Source of the DNA: Flammeovirga aprica JL-4 | GTDB taxonomy: Bacteria > Bacteroidota > Bacteroidia > Cytophagales > Flammeovirgaceae | Direction: 5' to 3' | Length of the DNA stretch: 64,000 nucleotides | NCBI RefSeq assembly: GCF_012844305.1 | Contig: NZ_JABANE010000007.1 | Coordinates: 1-64,000 of the forward strand | Part shown: in pieces, positions 25,027 through 33,273 of the stretch | Numbering within the stretch: the first letter of the stretch is position 1 | Layout of the letters: each line of letters opens with the position of its first letter | Translations under genes and position numbers: made by a program | The notes under the pieces: model-generated | Database searches by the model: none | Told to the model about the DNA's origin: nothing | The model's input: only the letters and a program-made list of their open reading frames with translations

Positions 25027-26535
25027 TTATAGTGAAGCTAATAAAGAGTCTAAATATTCTCTATGATTAGCCAATCTAGGTACTTTATTTTGGCCTCCTA
25101 ATTTTCCTCTTGATTTCATCCAATTATAAAAAGATTTTGGTTGCAGAAAATGAATTTTTGGTTCAATCAATGCCATGTCTTTATAACGTTTTGCATCATA
25201 ATCTGAGTTGATTTCTCTTAACTTTTTATCAAGTGTTTCAATAAACAGCTGTTGGTTATTAGGAGTATGTTTAAATTCAATGGCCCATTCATGACCACCT
25301 TTTTGACCTTCCTGGAGATAAACAGGAGCTGCTGTAAAGTTTCTTACTTCAGCTTGAGTTGCTTTACAAGCGGCCTTTATTGCTTCTTCTGCATTTTCTA
25401 TGACCACTTCCTCACCAAAAGCATTAATAAAATGCTTAGTACGGCCTGAAATCTTAATTCTGTAAGGATATTTTGATGTGAATCGCACCGTATCACCAAT
25501 CAAATATCTCCATAAGCCAGCATTTGTTGTAATTAATATTGCATAGTTTTTTCCAATTTCAACATCCGCTAATTGTACTACTTTAGGGTTTTCTTTATCA
25601 AACTCTGACATAGGGATAAACTCATAAAACACACCATAATCAAGGAGTAATAAGAGTTCATCGTCATTAGTAGTATCTTGAATCCCAAAGAAACCTTCAG
25701 ATGCGTTGTATACATCAGTGAAGTGCATATCATCACGGCCAATCAGCTTCTTAAACGTTTCTCTGTAAGGACCAAAAGCTACAGCACCATGGAAAAACAC
25801 TTCCAAGTTAGGCCAAACTTCTGCCAAGCATGATTTTCCCGTCTGTTCTAGAATCTTTTCAAACAAGACCAAAGTCCAAGTAGGAACACCTGCTATACTT
25901 GTTATATTTTTATCCGTTGTTGTTTCAGCAATTCTTTCAATCTTAGATTCCCACTCATCCATAAGTGCTACCTCAAGGTTAGGAGCTCTCATAAACTCAG
26001 CCCAAAAGGGGAGATTCTTCATGATAATTGCAGAAACATCACCCATCAAACTATCATTATAATGATGGTTCTTCTGTAAACTGCCACCTATTCCTAAGCT
26101 CTTTCCAAATAAAACTTTTGAAGTTGGATGATTATTAAGATAAATAGTGATAAGATCCTTACCCGCTTTATAATGACAATCCTCCAAAGCTTCTTTAGAA
26201 ACAGGAATAAATTTACTTCTGGCATTTGTGGTACCTGATGACTTTGAGAAATCAGTGATTTTAGAAGGCCATAAAATATTTTGTTCTCCTCGAATCATTC
26301 TTTCGATGTAAGGGCTCAAATCTTCGTAAGTAGAGATAGGCACTCTTTCTTCAAAAGTATCAAGATTCTTTATCGAACTATAATCATATTTCTTGCCCCA
26401 TTCCGTTTGAGCTGCACTAGAAATTAAATCCTTGAATAAATATTCTTGTACCTCAATAGGATGCATCATAAAATGTTCAATCTGATGCATTCTTCTTTTT
26501 GAAATCCAATTAATAGCAGAAGCAAGTATTTCCAT
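25027..26535 (-). CDS. GH3 family acyl-acid amido synthetase-like protein
   Basis: A 502-residue member of the GH3/ANL superfamily, known from plants for joining jasmonate or auxin to amino acids and widespread in Bacteroidota with unknown substrate. ATP-binding motif I is visible as SSGTTNARSKFIPVS. Motif II is YNASEGFFGIQD, and further on are GLWRYLIGDTVRF and the C-terminal-lobe motif GRTKHFINAFGEEVVIENAEEAI. The chemistry should be adenylation of a carboxylate followed by amide formation. The gene is 9 bases upstream of purU on the same strand. Confidence 0.9.
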   Translation of the reverse strand: MEILASAINWISKRRMHQIEHFMMHPIEVQEYLFKDLISSAAQTEWGKKYDYSSIKNLDTFEERVPISTYEDLSPYIERMIRGEQNILWPSKITDFSKSSGTTNARSKFIPVSKEALEDCHYKAGKDLITIYLNNHPTSKVLFGKSLGIGGSLQKNHHYNDSLMGDVSAIIMKNLPFWAEFMRAPNLEVALMDEWESKIERIAETTTDKNITSIAGVPTWTLVLFEKILEQTGKSCLAEVWPNLEVFFHGAVAFGPYRETFKKLIGRDDMHFTDVYNASEGFFGIQDTTNDDELLLLLDYGVFYEFIPMSEFDKENPKVVQLADVEIGKNYAILITTNAGLWRYLIGDTVRFTSKYPYRIKISGRTKHFINAFGEEVVIENAEEAIKAACKATQAEVRNFTAAPVYLQEGQKGGHEWAIEFKHTPNNQQLFIETLDKKLREINSDYDAKRYKDMALIEPKIHFLQPKSFYNWMKSRGKLGGQNKVPRLANHREYLDSLLASL

Positions 26536-26693
26536 ATGTTAAGATAGTTCTAAGATCAATTGTGAAACTAAACAATTAACTATCCAATTCTCATAGGTGA
26601 TTGAGAAAAAAATAGTTACGCACAGTTGACTGTTATTGTTAATTTAGTTTCAAGATAAACGCTAAAGTAATATAATATTTTGGGTATCAAAAA

Positions 26694-26717
26694 AAGGACA
26701 CCCATCTGAGCGTCCTT
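26694..26717 (-). terminator. Terminator downstream of lptB
   Basis: On the minus strand AAGGACGC pairs with GTGTCCTT (one G-U), followed by seven T. It lies 20 bases after the lptB stop. Confidence 0.75.
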
Positions 26718-26736
26718 AGTATGATTTTTAGTTTTC

Positions 26737-27477
26737 TTACTCAGAAAAATCTTTCTTTTTGTATTCAGCGTATTCACCAAAGTAAGCTTTTCTAACCTCT
26801 GGGTCATTGATAAGCTGATCAGGAGTACCGTCTCTAAATACAACACCACTTTGTAAGATGTAAACTCTGTCAGTAATTGATAAAGTTTCTGTTACGTTGT
26901 GGTCAGTAATAAGAATACCAATATTTTTCTTTTTCAAGTTATAGACAATTCTTTGAATTTCTTCTACGGCGATAGGGTCAACACCTGCAAAAGGTTCATC
27001 TAAAAGTACAAAACTTGGGTTTGTTGATAACGTACGTGCAATCTCAGTTCTTCTTCTTTCACCACCTGACAGAGACATACCTAAGTTATTGCGAACGTGT
27101 GTTAGAGAAAATTCATTCAATAAGTTTTCAACTCTTTGTTTTTTCTCTTCTTTAGAAATTTTTTCCATCTCTAAAGGCAACATAATATTTTCTTCAACAG
27201 TCAATCCTCTAAAAACCGATGGTTCTTGTGCTAAATAACCAACGCCTTTTTGAGCACGTTTAAACATTGGAAGAGTAGTGATATTTTCTGCATCAAGATG
27301 AATCTCTCCGTTGTTTGGCTTGATCAACCCAACAATCATATAGAAACATGTAGTTTTACCAGCACCGTTTGGTCCTAATAAACCAACTATTTCTCCCTGC
27401 TCTACTTGAATAGAAACATCATTAACTACTGTACGCTTACCGTACTGCTTTATAAGATTATCTGCTTTTAGTATCAT
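26737..27477 (-). CDS. lptB: LPS export ABC transporter ATP-binding protein
   Basis: The cytoplasmic ATPase of the LptB2FG complex that extracts LPS from the inner membrane. The 246 residues contain GPNGAGKTTCFYMIVGL (Walker A), the Q-loop sequence GYLAQEPSVFRGLTVEENI typical of LptB, LSGGERRRTEIARTL, Walker B FVLLDEPFAGVDPIAVEEI, and ITDHNVTETLSITDRVYI. It begins MILKADNLIKQYGKR. No lptA/lptC is adjacent. The DUF4178-like gene lies 130 bases upstream on the same strand. Confidence 0.95.
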   Translation of the reverse strand: MILKADNLIKQYGKRTVVNDVSIQVEQGEIVGLLGPNGAGKTTCFYMIVGLIKPNNGEIHLDAENITTLPMFKRAQKGVGYLAQEPSVFRGLTVEENIMLPLEMEKISKEEKKQRVENLLNEFSLTHVRNNLGMSLSGGERRRTEIARTLSTNPSFVLLDEPFAGVDPIAVEEIQRIVYNLKKKNIGILITDHNVTETLSITDRVYILQSGVVFRDGTPDQLINDPEVRKAYFGEYAEYKKKDFSE

Positions 27478-27607
27478 TATATAAAAATAATATCTTCTAA
27501 ATTTTTATTTGAGGAAATATAATAGGTATTGCTCAAATTTTCCCTCAAAAATAATATAATTTTTTGGTGCTTGACTAACCTTAAAGTTAGCTAACTTTTT
27601 TTAACAC

Positions 27608-28480
27608 TCATTTTTTAGGTAAAATATCAGAAAAGTCGGTTTCATGTACCAATTTACCAATATAAGCATGGAAATTTTTGGCTCCAATTTGCTCAATTGT
27701 CAAATACTCCACACGGCTTTCATCATAATATTCCCATCTTGAGTATTTGTGTGTGACTTTATTTTCTGTGAAAGAGTAAAAAGAGCCTGTGTGATTGGCA
27801 TCTCTGTAATATCTTTTTCCATTAACGGTGAGTATCGCTTTTGGCTGCTGTTTCAGAAGAATTTCAGTATCCAAACCTTCATCAATACTGTAAATATTTA
27901 CCTTCTCCGTTACTCTGATTTTTAAATTGACTTGATCAAAATACTTAAATAGAACAAGCTCGTTAATACCAGACAATAATACTAATTTCTCTTCCTCTGT
28001 TTCATTATTAGAGCTTAACTGATAATGCTCTACAACTTGGTAGGTCTTGAGGTTATAATCAATCAAATAACCTAATTGTATATCATTGATTCCTATAGAA
28101 GTAGGATCGTAATTGAAGGTTCTTCTTTGAAACGATTTTGTTGGATTATTTGTATGTATTTGATGTCCTGCTAATAGGTTAAATATTTTCTCAGGTGTTT
28201 TTTTAATTTTCTTGGCTTGATTGTAAAGATAAAGTACTGAACCGGTAAATAAGATGAAAGAGACTTCTGAATTATAGACTAAAGCTAAAACATTAGCCGC
28301 TACAATTCCTTTCCTTACTACATCAAACTTATAAAACTCTTCTTCAATTTTTTTTAGAAAGGTTCCTTTTTTTTGGAATGGTAAAGCTAATTCATATTTT
28401 TTTTTCTCAGTGGTTAATTTCTCTTTTGATAATTTAGGCCAAAAATGATTTTCTAAATATTTTCCTATATTCTCTTTCAT
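27608..28480 (-). CDS. DUF4178-like hypothetical protein
   Basis: 290 residues. The N-terminal 100 contain basic helices and one hydrophobic stretch (VRKGIVAANVLALVYNSEVSFILFTGSVLYLY) that could be one or two membrane segments. From about residue 130 the sequence is beta-rich: INDIQLGYLIDYNLKTYQVVE, then a Tyr-rich YRDANHTGSFYSF, and RWEYYDESRVEYLTIEQIG close to the end. This resembles the DUF4178 pattern (G-x-x-x-x-Y-x-x-x-x-x-V-x, W-x-Y-x-E, LxIE), found in Bacteroidota near stress and membrane genes. The function is unknown and the match is from memory. It is divergent from the DksA-like gene. Confidence 0.55.
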   Translation of the reverse strand: MKENIGKYLENHFWPKLSKEKLTTEKKKYELALPFQKKGTFLKKIEEEFYKFDVVRKGIVAANVLALVYNSEVSFILFTGSVLYLYNQAKKIKKTPEKIFNLLAGHQIHTNNPTKSFQRRTFNYDPTSIGINDIQLGYLIDYNLKTYQVVEHYQLSSNNETEEEKLVLLSGINELVLFKYFDQVNLKIRVTEKVNIYSIDEGLDTEILLKQQPKAILTVNGKRYYRDANHTGSFYSFTENKVTHKYSRWEYYDESRVEYLTIEQIGAKNFHAYIGKLVHETDFSDILPKK

Positions 28481-28601
28481 AAAAAAAGTCTGAATTCAGA
28501 TTAATAGTTTATATTTACAATGATAATGAGTTTAATTCTATTTTTTAAGTTTATTTTTTGTGAATACTCTTATGGTACGATTTTTTTAGATTTATATTCA
28601 T

Positions 28602-28609
28602 TAACTTTG
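28602..28609 (+). promoter_or_regulatory. Candidate -7 element for the DksA-like gene
   Basis: TAACTTTG is an exact TAnnTTTG match and lies 33 bases before the ATG. The expected TTTG about 19 bases upstream is not clear; the region reads ACGATTTTTTT. Confidence 0.4.
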
Positions 28610-28641
28610 TAAAATCATATTACCTTAACCGTTTTTTAGAT

Positions 28642-29019
28642 ATGGCAGTTGAAAAATTACGCTATTCTGCGGAGGATTTAAAGGAGTTTGAGATCCTTTT
28701 AAATAAGAAGCTAGAGAGGACTAATAAGGAGCTTGATCATTTAAAACATTCTATTACCAAAGATACTAGTGGTCAAGATTCTAATCACACAGGTGGGAAA
28801 ACTCTAGAAGATGGAGCAGATGCCTTTGAAAAAGAGCAGTTAAACCAATTAGCTGCAAGAACAGTAAAATACAGAACCCAATTAGAAAAGGCCTTAGTAA
28901 GAATCAAAAATGGTACTTACGGAGTATGTGTGGATACTGGCAACTTAATTTCTAAAGAACGTTTACGTGCTGTTCCGCATACACAACATTCGATTGAAGC
29001 GAAATTGAAAAGAAGTTAA
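28642..29019 (+). CDS. TraR/DksA-family protein without zinc-finger cysteines
   Basis: A 125-residue protein with an N-terminal coiled-coil (residues 8-85) carrying the acidic DGADAFEKEQ tip. The C-terminus, where DksA has a four-cysteine zinc finger, has only YGVCVDTGNLISKERLRAVPHTQHSIEAK. The remaining cysteine and PERLRAxPxAxxxxxxK-like part show the family, but the Zn ligands are missing. Related zinc-less forms are common in Bacteroidota. It probably acts on RNA polymerase secondary-channel functions, though no activity can be inferred from sequence. A strong hairpin follows the stop codon. Confidence 0.85.
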   Translation: MAVEKLRYSAEDLKEFEILLNKKLERTNKELDHLKHSITKDTSGQDSNHTGGKTLEDGADAFEKEQLNQLAARTVKYRTQLEKALVRIKNGTYGVCVDTGNLISKERLRAVPHTQHSIEAKLKRS

Positions 29020-29042
29020 TTACAAAGAATTAATTAATTGAA

Positions 29043-29085
29043 ATGGCACTTGATAGTACACAATTATCAAGTGTCATATTTTTTT
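29043..29085 (+). terminator. Terminator immediately before the scpB start
   Basis: GGCACTTGATA (29045-29055) pairs with TATCAAGTGTC (29065-29075) with a G-U pair and a 9-base loop. A T-run ends at 29085, directly against the scpB ATG at 29086. Confidence 0.75.
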
Positions 29086-29673
29086 ATGGAAAGAATAGAT
29101 ATTGCAATTGAATCCCTAATTTTTGTCTCTAACGAACCTGTTTCGGTCGACGAAATTTTAAATACACTTCAGGAAACTTTCGAAGAGGAAGAAATTACCA
29201 AAGAAATGGTTCTTGAAAACATTGAGCGTTTAATCAAAAAATATAAACGTAAAGACTATTCTTTCGAAGTCATCAAAAGTGGGGAAGGATATAGTTTCTT
29301 GACGAAAAAAGAAACTAGTGAAGTAGTGAATACTTTCCTGAAAAACAGATCGAAGAAAAGGCTGTCAAGATCTGCGTTAGAAACATTGTCGATTATTGCC
29401 TATAAGCAACCTATCACGAAAGGAGAAATAGAAAAAATTCGTGGGGTAGGCAGTGATTATGCCATGAAAAAGTTACTAAACAGAGGTTTGGTGAAGATGA
29501 AAGGTAAATCTGAAGCAATAGGAAGACCGATGCTTTATGGTACTACGGATCAGTTTTTAGAGTATTTCGGCATTACTACTTTAAGAGACCTTCCTTCTCC
29601 AAAAGAATTTTCTGAAGAAGATTTAGGAGATGGGCCTGATGATGTTCCAACTACTGGTACTGAACCGTCTTAA
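29086..29673 (+). CDS. scpB: SMC-Scp complex subunit ScpB
   Basis: A winged-helix subunit of the condensin-like SMC-ScpAB complex for chromosome segregation. The frame extends upstream to a TTG at 29038, but those 16 codons cross the terminator stem. The ATG at 29086 gives MERIDIAIESLIFVSNEPVS, the normal start, and 195 residues. RSALETLSIIAYKQPITKGEIEKIRGVGSDYAMKKLLNRGLV is the hallmark central segment, and GRPMLYGTTDQFLEYFGI is also conserved. The acidic C-terminal tail is typical. scpA is not adjacent. Confidence 0.93.
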   Translation: MERIDIAIESLIFVSNEPVSVDEILNTLQETFEEEEITKEMVLENIERLIKKYKRKDYSFEVIKSGEGYSFLTKKETSEVVNTFLKNRSKKRLSRSALETLSIIAYKQPITKGEIEKIRGVGSDYAMKKLLNRGLVKMKGKSEAIGRPMLYGTTDQFLEYFGITTLRDLPSPKEFSEEDLGDGPDDVPTTGTEPS

Positions 29674-29723
29674 TTCATTAAACTGAGCCATCAATTTACC
29701 CAAAAACACTACTACTTTTTTGA

Positions 29724-30863
29724 TCACTGTTCCAGACTTTTAATGTATTCTGAAGGAGTCTGACCAATTTTTTGTTTAAAGATTCTATTAAAGGTCGTCT
29801 TTGAATTAAAGCCAGCCTGCTCACCGAGGTGTGGCAAGTTAAACTGTATATGCTTTCCTTCTTCTATTAACTTTAGGACTTCTTTCAACCTAAAGTCGTT
29901 CATCAATTCATAGAAAGAAGTGTTCAATTCATTATTTAATAATTGAGAGATCTTTTTATAAGAGAAATCTGATATGTCTGCTAGGTCCTGCATTTTTAAA
30001 TCATTCTGCAGATAGGGTTTTTTCTCTTCAATTAATGCCAGTAATCGTTGACTTTCTTCATTCAATACCTCATCAGTCTTGTGTAAGAATTCTTCCTCGC
30101 TTTTATCACTTTTTATTTCTTCCAATTCAATAGTAGCTAAATGAAGGAATAGTTTTGGCCATTTGAAAGCACAAAATCCAATGGTCAGCATTAAGCAGGT
30201 TAAACCAAAATAAAAGAAATGAAAAAAGTTGACAGGTACTTTTACGTTCATGATTTGAAGCACAACGGCTGCAGTCCCTAAGGCCCACAAAAAGATATTG
30301 CTGAAAACAAAGTATTTCATAAAGCGAATAGACCATCGGAAATCTTTTGAAAGACTTGAGGTGTCATGAAACTGATACAAAATTTTTGCGGACTTTAAAG
30401 AGTAAATTACTCCTTGTACAATAATTATTGAATCAAAAAATAGACTATAGGGTAAAAACCAATCGGGCAATTCATTTGTTAGGTGTTCTACTTTTTCATT
30501 GGAAGATAGAATCAGAAATGGAGAAAATGCGACGAAGTATAATAATACTGGTAAAAAATGAAATACTAATTTATAATCAATTTTTGAAGAGGGAGTAAAG
30601 TAGAACTTGATGTAAAAAAACATCAGCGGAAAAAATAATAATACAATGGGGTCTATGAGAGAATAGAGATGAGGATATTGAATGAAAAACTCATCTGATT
30701 TGAAAACATATACAAATACTGTTACAGTCCAAACCAAAATCAAACTTCCCAAAGTAGTATTGGAGGGGTGTTTTGGTGGAACAAAAAAGATATACATCGA
30801 AAGTAAGAAAGATAATATTACTCCTATTAGTAGTGATAAATGAAAAATACTGTCCAAGATCAT
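29724..30863 (-). CDS. Membrane-bound AraC-family transcriptional regulator
   Basis: 379 residues. The N-terminal ~235 residues contain about six to seven membrane helices (e.g. LSLLIGVILSFLLSMYIFFV, IDPIVLLFFPLMFFYIKFYF, FHFFYFGLTCLMLTIGFCAF). A linker and a C-terminal AraC DNA-binding domain follow, with MQDLADISDFSYKKISQLLN and LGEQAGFNSKTTFNRIFKQKIGQTPSEYI. This 7TM-AraC layout is common in Bacteroidota and suggests a signal read at or in the membrane. It is divergent from the protease/SusCD locus, with the GTGTACCA-type repeats in the shared 487-base gap, so it is a good candidate for that locus's regulator (inference). Its own promoter must also lie in that gap. Confidence 0.85.
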   Translation of the reverse strand: MILDSIFHLSLLIGVILSFLLSMYIFFVPPKHPSNTTLGSLILVWTVTVFVYVFKSDEFFIQYPHLYSLIDPIVLLFFPLMFFYIKFYFTPSSKIDYKLVFHFLPVLLYFVAFSPFLILSSNEKVEHLTNELPDWFLPYSLFFDSIIIVQGVIYSLKSAKILYQFHDTSSLSKDFRWSIRFMKYFVFSNIFLWALGTAAVVLQIMNVKVPVNFFHFFYFGLTCLMLTIGFCAFKWPKLFLHLATIELEEIKSDKSEEEFLHKTDEVLNEESQRLLALIEEKKPYLQNDLKMQDLADISDFSYKKISQLLNNELNTSFYELMNDFRLKEVLKLIEEGKHIQFNLPHLGEQAGFNSKTTFNRIFKQKIGQTPSEYIKSLEQ

Positions 30864-31350
30864 GAATGCTATTATTGTCTATTATTATACAGTCTAGTGA
30901 ATCCCATTCAAAGTTTAAATGAATGGTATAATTAATGGGATAAAACTAGTGATGAGATGGTTTTAGTTCAATTTTCTGAGAGATTCCATTAGTAGATAAA
31001 TATTGAAATCCCCTAAACACAAATTTAGAGCTCATGTAACTAAAAATCATAATTAAGAATGTTAGAATAACCTAATTTACACTGTTCAACCCCCACTAAA
31101 TACAATTTAATGACAGCTGATATGCTTTTTGTCTATATAAACCATAAAAAGAGTAAGTAGCAATATATTAGTTGTTTAAGGTGTACCACTCGTGGAAAAT
31201 ACAGTGTACCACTCGTGGATGTTGTACCATTAGTTACTATGGTACAACTTATCATAATGCAAATTAGTTTACGATGCATATTTAACGAAAATTTACATAA
31301 AATTTCCAAAGAGTATTACAACTCCTTTCTATTTATTTAAACTTTAAATT
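30864..31350. other. Divergent intergenic region with an operator-like repeat array
   Basis: 487 bases with no believable ORF. The centre is AT-rich. The notable content is the repeat array at 31181-31248 (separate entry). GCTTTTTGTCTATATAAACC at about 31123-31142 is a possible promoter with a TTTG and an AT-rich -7 region. After the array, 100 AT-rich bases lead to the lipoprotein start. Confidence 0.5.
31181..31248. promoter_or_regulatory. Operator-like array: two direct repeats and an inverted repeat sharing TGTACCA
   Basis: GTGTACCACTCGTGGA occurs exactly twice, at 31181-31196 and 31204-31219, starting 23 bases apart, about two helical turns. Each contains a CCAC-TC-GTGG near-palindrome. 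Two bases after the second, GTTGTACCAT (31221-31230) is mirrored as ATGGTACAAC (31239-31248) with an 8-base spacer. All sites contain TGTACCA or its complement. This is the arrangement expected for cooperative regulator binding. It lies 100 bases upstream of the 31351 gene and 317 bases from the AraC-type regulator start. Confidence 0.65.
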
Positions 31351-33099
31351 ATGCTTCGTAACAAACTTGCACTTTCATTAGTAGCACTTTCGTGTTGTAT
31401 GGTAAGTTGTCAAGAAGACAACCTCGACATTCAAAATCAAATTGACAACCTTAGTGGAAAAGTCGATGATCTGAATTCTAACTTAGACAGTTTAGATCAA
31501 GAATTAGCTGCACTTAAAGAATCTCATCAAAATGCATTACTTGAGAAACTTCAAGAAATGGATGAGACTATGGCAGGAATTATTGCCGAAAACACAAAAC
31601 TTTCAGATCAATATACAGCTATTTCAGATAGTTTAAACTCAATCAAAGAAGAAGTAGCTGAGAGTGACAACTCGGTTTATTATGGTGACTTATTAACTGC
31701 TGACAATTTTTCTAAATACACTACACAAGGTGCTTCAATTGTTACAGGTAATATCTTAGTTACTACAGAAGATCAATTAAAACAATTATCCAATTTAAGA
31801 GTGGCAGGTGGAAACCTTCATTTATCTGAATTAATGGATGTCACGCTTCCGGCTTTAGAAACTGTAGGAGGTGACTTGGTATTATCATCTGTAAAAGGCT
31901 CAGTAGCATTTGATAATTTATTTACTGTAGCGGGCAGTTTCTTTGACAATAATAATGCAGAGCAAACTTCATTAGTTGCTAATAAATTAGCTTTCGTTTC
32001 TGGTAATGTAGAAATCCAAACCAACATTCTATTAGAGACAGTATCTTTTGAGTCTTTGGCTTTTGTTAGATCATTAATCTTAAATAGTTTCTGGGCTGAA
32101 GATCCTGAGTACAATAACTATGGGGCATTATCTTCTGTAGTTCTTTCAGATGTAGACGTTGAAAATGACCTTACAATCGCTTACGGTGGTACAGGCACTG
32201 TAAACATTGGAAACGTGGGAGGTCACCTGAAATTAGAGAAAACAAAATTTACTGATATTAATATCTCTGCGACTTCTTTAGGTGGTTTAGAAGTAATCAA
32301 TAACGGCGAGTTGTCTAACCTTATGGTGGATAACTTAAAAGCAGTGAATGGTAACATTAAAATCTCGAATAATGTAAAAAGTTCTGGTGTAGGTAACTTC
32401 ACTGTTTCTAATACGGAAGGTTTTGTCTCTTTCCCTAGCTTCAGTGCATTAACTGAGATCAAAGGCAATATCAACGTAGAAGGTAACTCTTCATTAACAT
32501 CAATCGAAGCATTTAATGCGGTTACTTCAATCGAAGCAGACGAAATTTTATTCAATAACAATGGTTCATTATCTGTTTTAGATATTTTCAATAATGTCAC
32601 TGAAGCGGGTGTACAGGTTACTCAATTTACGAGAACTAATACTAAGCTTTATATCGTTGAAAAAACAAACTGGTTCAATGCTTTCACAAACCTTGCTGAA
32701 GGTGGAGACATCACAATTGAAATTAAAGATCCGGCTGCTGATGACGGTGGTTTTGGCCTTTTCTCTACTTCTGTCATTAAGTTCGAAGGTTTCTCTGCAA
32801 TGACAAGAGCAACACGTCTTCGTTTGACAGTAGGTGATGTTACGGAGTTCAGTGCATTTAATGCATTAGAAACCCTTTCTCCAACATGGGATGACTTATC
32901 TTACCTTACATTGGCAATGCCGAAAAGCACTGACGTTTCACTTTGTTCTATTTCAACTATTCTTTCTAAAATCAAGAATAATGAATTAGGTAATTCGAAT
33001 TACATTGTTAATATACAAGAAATCAATGAATGGGGGTGGTATCAAAATGTAGAAGACCAAGACGCTGCTCTTGATCAACTTTTATCATCTTGTGAATAA
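31351..33099 (+). CDS. Coiled-coil and L-domain-like surface lipoprotein
   Basis: 582 residues. The signal peptide ends in the lipobox MVSC (Cys20) followed by QEDN, an acidic stretch like the Bacteroidota surface-export signal. Residues 25-110 form a long coiled coil (IDNLSGKVDDLNSNLDSLDQ and onward). From about 115 to 580 the protein is made of irregular repeats such as LPALETVGGDLVLSSV, LSNLMVDNLKAVNGNIKIS and LTSIEAFNAVTSIEADEI, in the style of receptor L-domain/BspA-like leucine-rich repeats. I do not recognise a specific family. It could bind protein or peptide ligands at the cell surface. It is followed by a terminator-like hairpin before susC, so it may be partly uncoupled from the downstream genes. 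Confidence 0.7.
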   Translation: MLRNKLALSLVALSCCMVSCQEDNLDIQNQIDNLSGKVDDLNSNLDSLDQELAALKESHQNALLEKLQEMDETMAGIIAENTKLSDQYTAISDSLNSIKEEVAESDNSVYYGDLLTADNFSKYTTQGASIVTGNILVTTEDQLKQLSNLRVAGGNLHLSELMDVTLPALETVGGDLVLSSVKGSVAFDNLFTVAGSFFDNNNAEQTSLVANKLAFVSGNVEIQTNILLETVSFESLAFVRSLILNSFWAEDPEYNNYGALSSVVLSDVDVENDLTIAYGGTGTVNIGNVGGHLKLEKTKFTDINISATSLGGLEVINNGELSNLMVDNLKAVNGNIKISNNVKSSGVGNFTVSNTEGFVSFPSFSALTEIKGNINVEGNSSLTSIEAFNAVTSIEADEILFNNNGSLSVLDIFNNVTEAGVQVTQFTRTNTKLYIVEKTNWFNAFTNLAEGGDITIEIKDPAADDGGFGLFSTSVIKFEGFSAMTRATRLRLTVGDVTEFSAFNALETLSPTWDDLSYLTLAMPKSTDVSLCSISTILSKIKNNELGNSNYIVNIQEINEWGWYQNVEDQDAALDQLLSSCE

Positions 33100-33141
33100 T
33101 TATAGTTTTTTACCCAAAAGGTAATTTTACCATTATTAAAA

Positions 33142-33190
33142 GGGCATCACATTACAATTAACGTGATGCCCGAAATCCAATTTTTTATAA
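33142..33190 (+). terminator. Hairpin between the lipoprotein gene and susC
   Basis: GGGCATCAC (33142-33150) pairs perfectly with GTGATGCCC (33163-33171). A T-run follows 10 bases later (33181-33186). It could terminate or lower transcription into susC. A second small hairpin, TGAGTT-AACC-AACTCA, lies at 33229-33244 in the susC leader. Confidence 0.6.
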
Positions 33191-33273
33191 ATCCAGCTTT
33201 TTTAGTTCCATCAATTTTTAATGAGAAATGAGTTAACCAACTCAGTTTTCTTGACCAATTCAAATCTTATTTA

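Noticed and set aside
29038-29085. TTG start extending scpB by 16 residues
   Set aside because: The extra codons encode the strands of a terminator hairpin, and the protein from 29086 begins like normal ScpB.
31181-31219. Possible CRISPR-like repeat
   Set aside because: Only two copies, a 7-base gap between them, and a nearby inverted repeat with the same core: this fits operators, not an array.
33229-33244. Small hairpin in the susC leader as a riboswitch or attenuator
   Set aside because: A 6-bp stem with a 4-base loop is too short to argue for regulation in AT-rich DNA.
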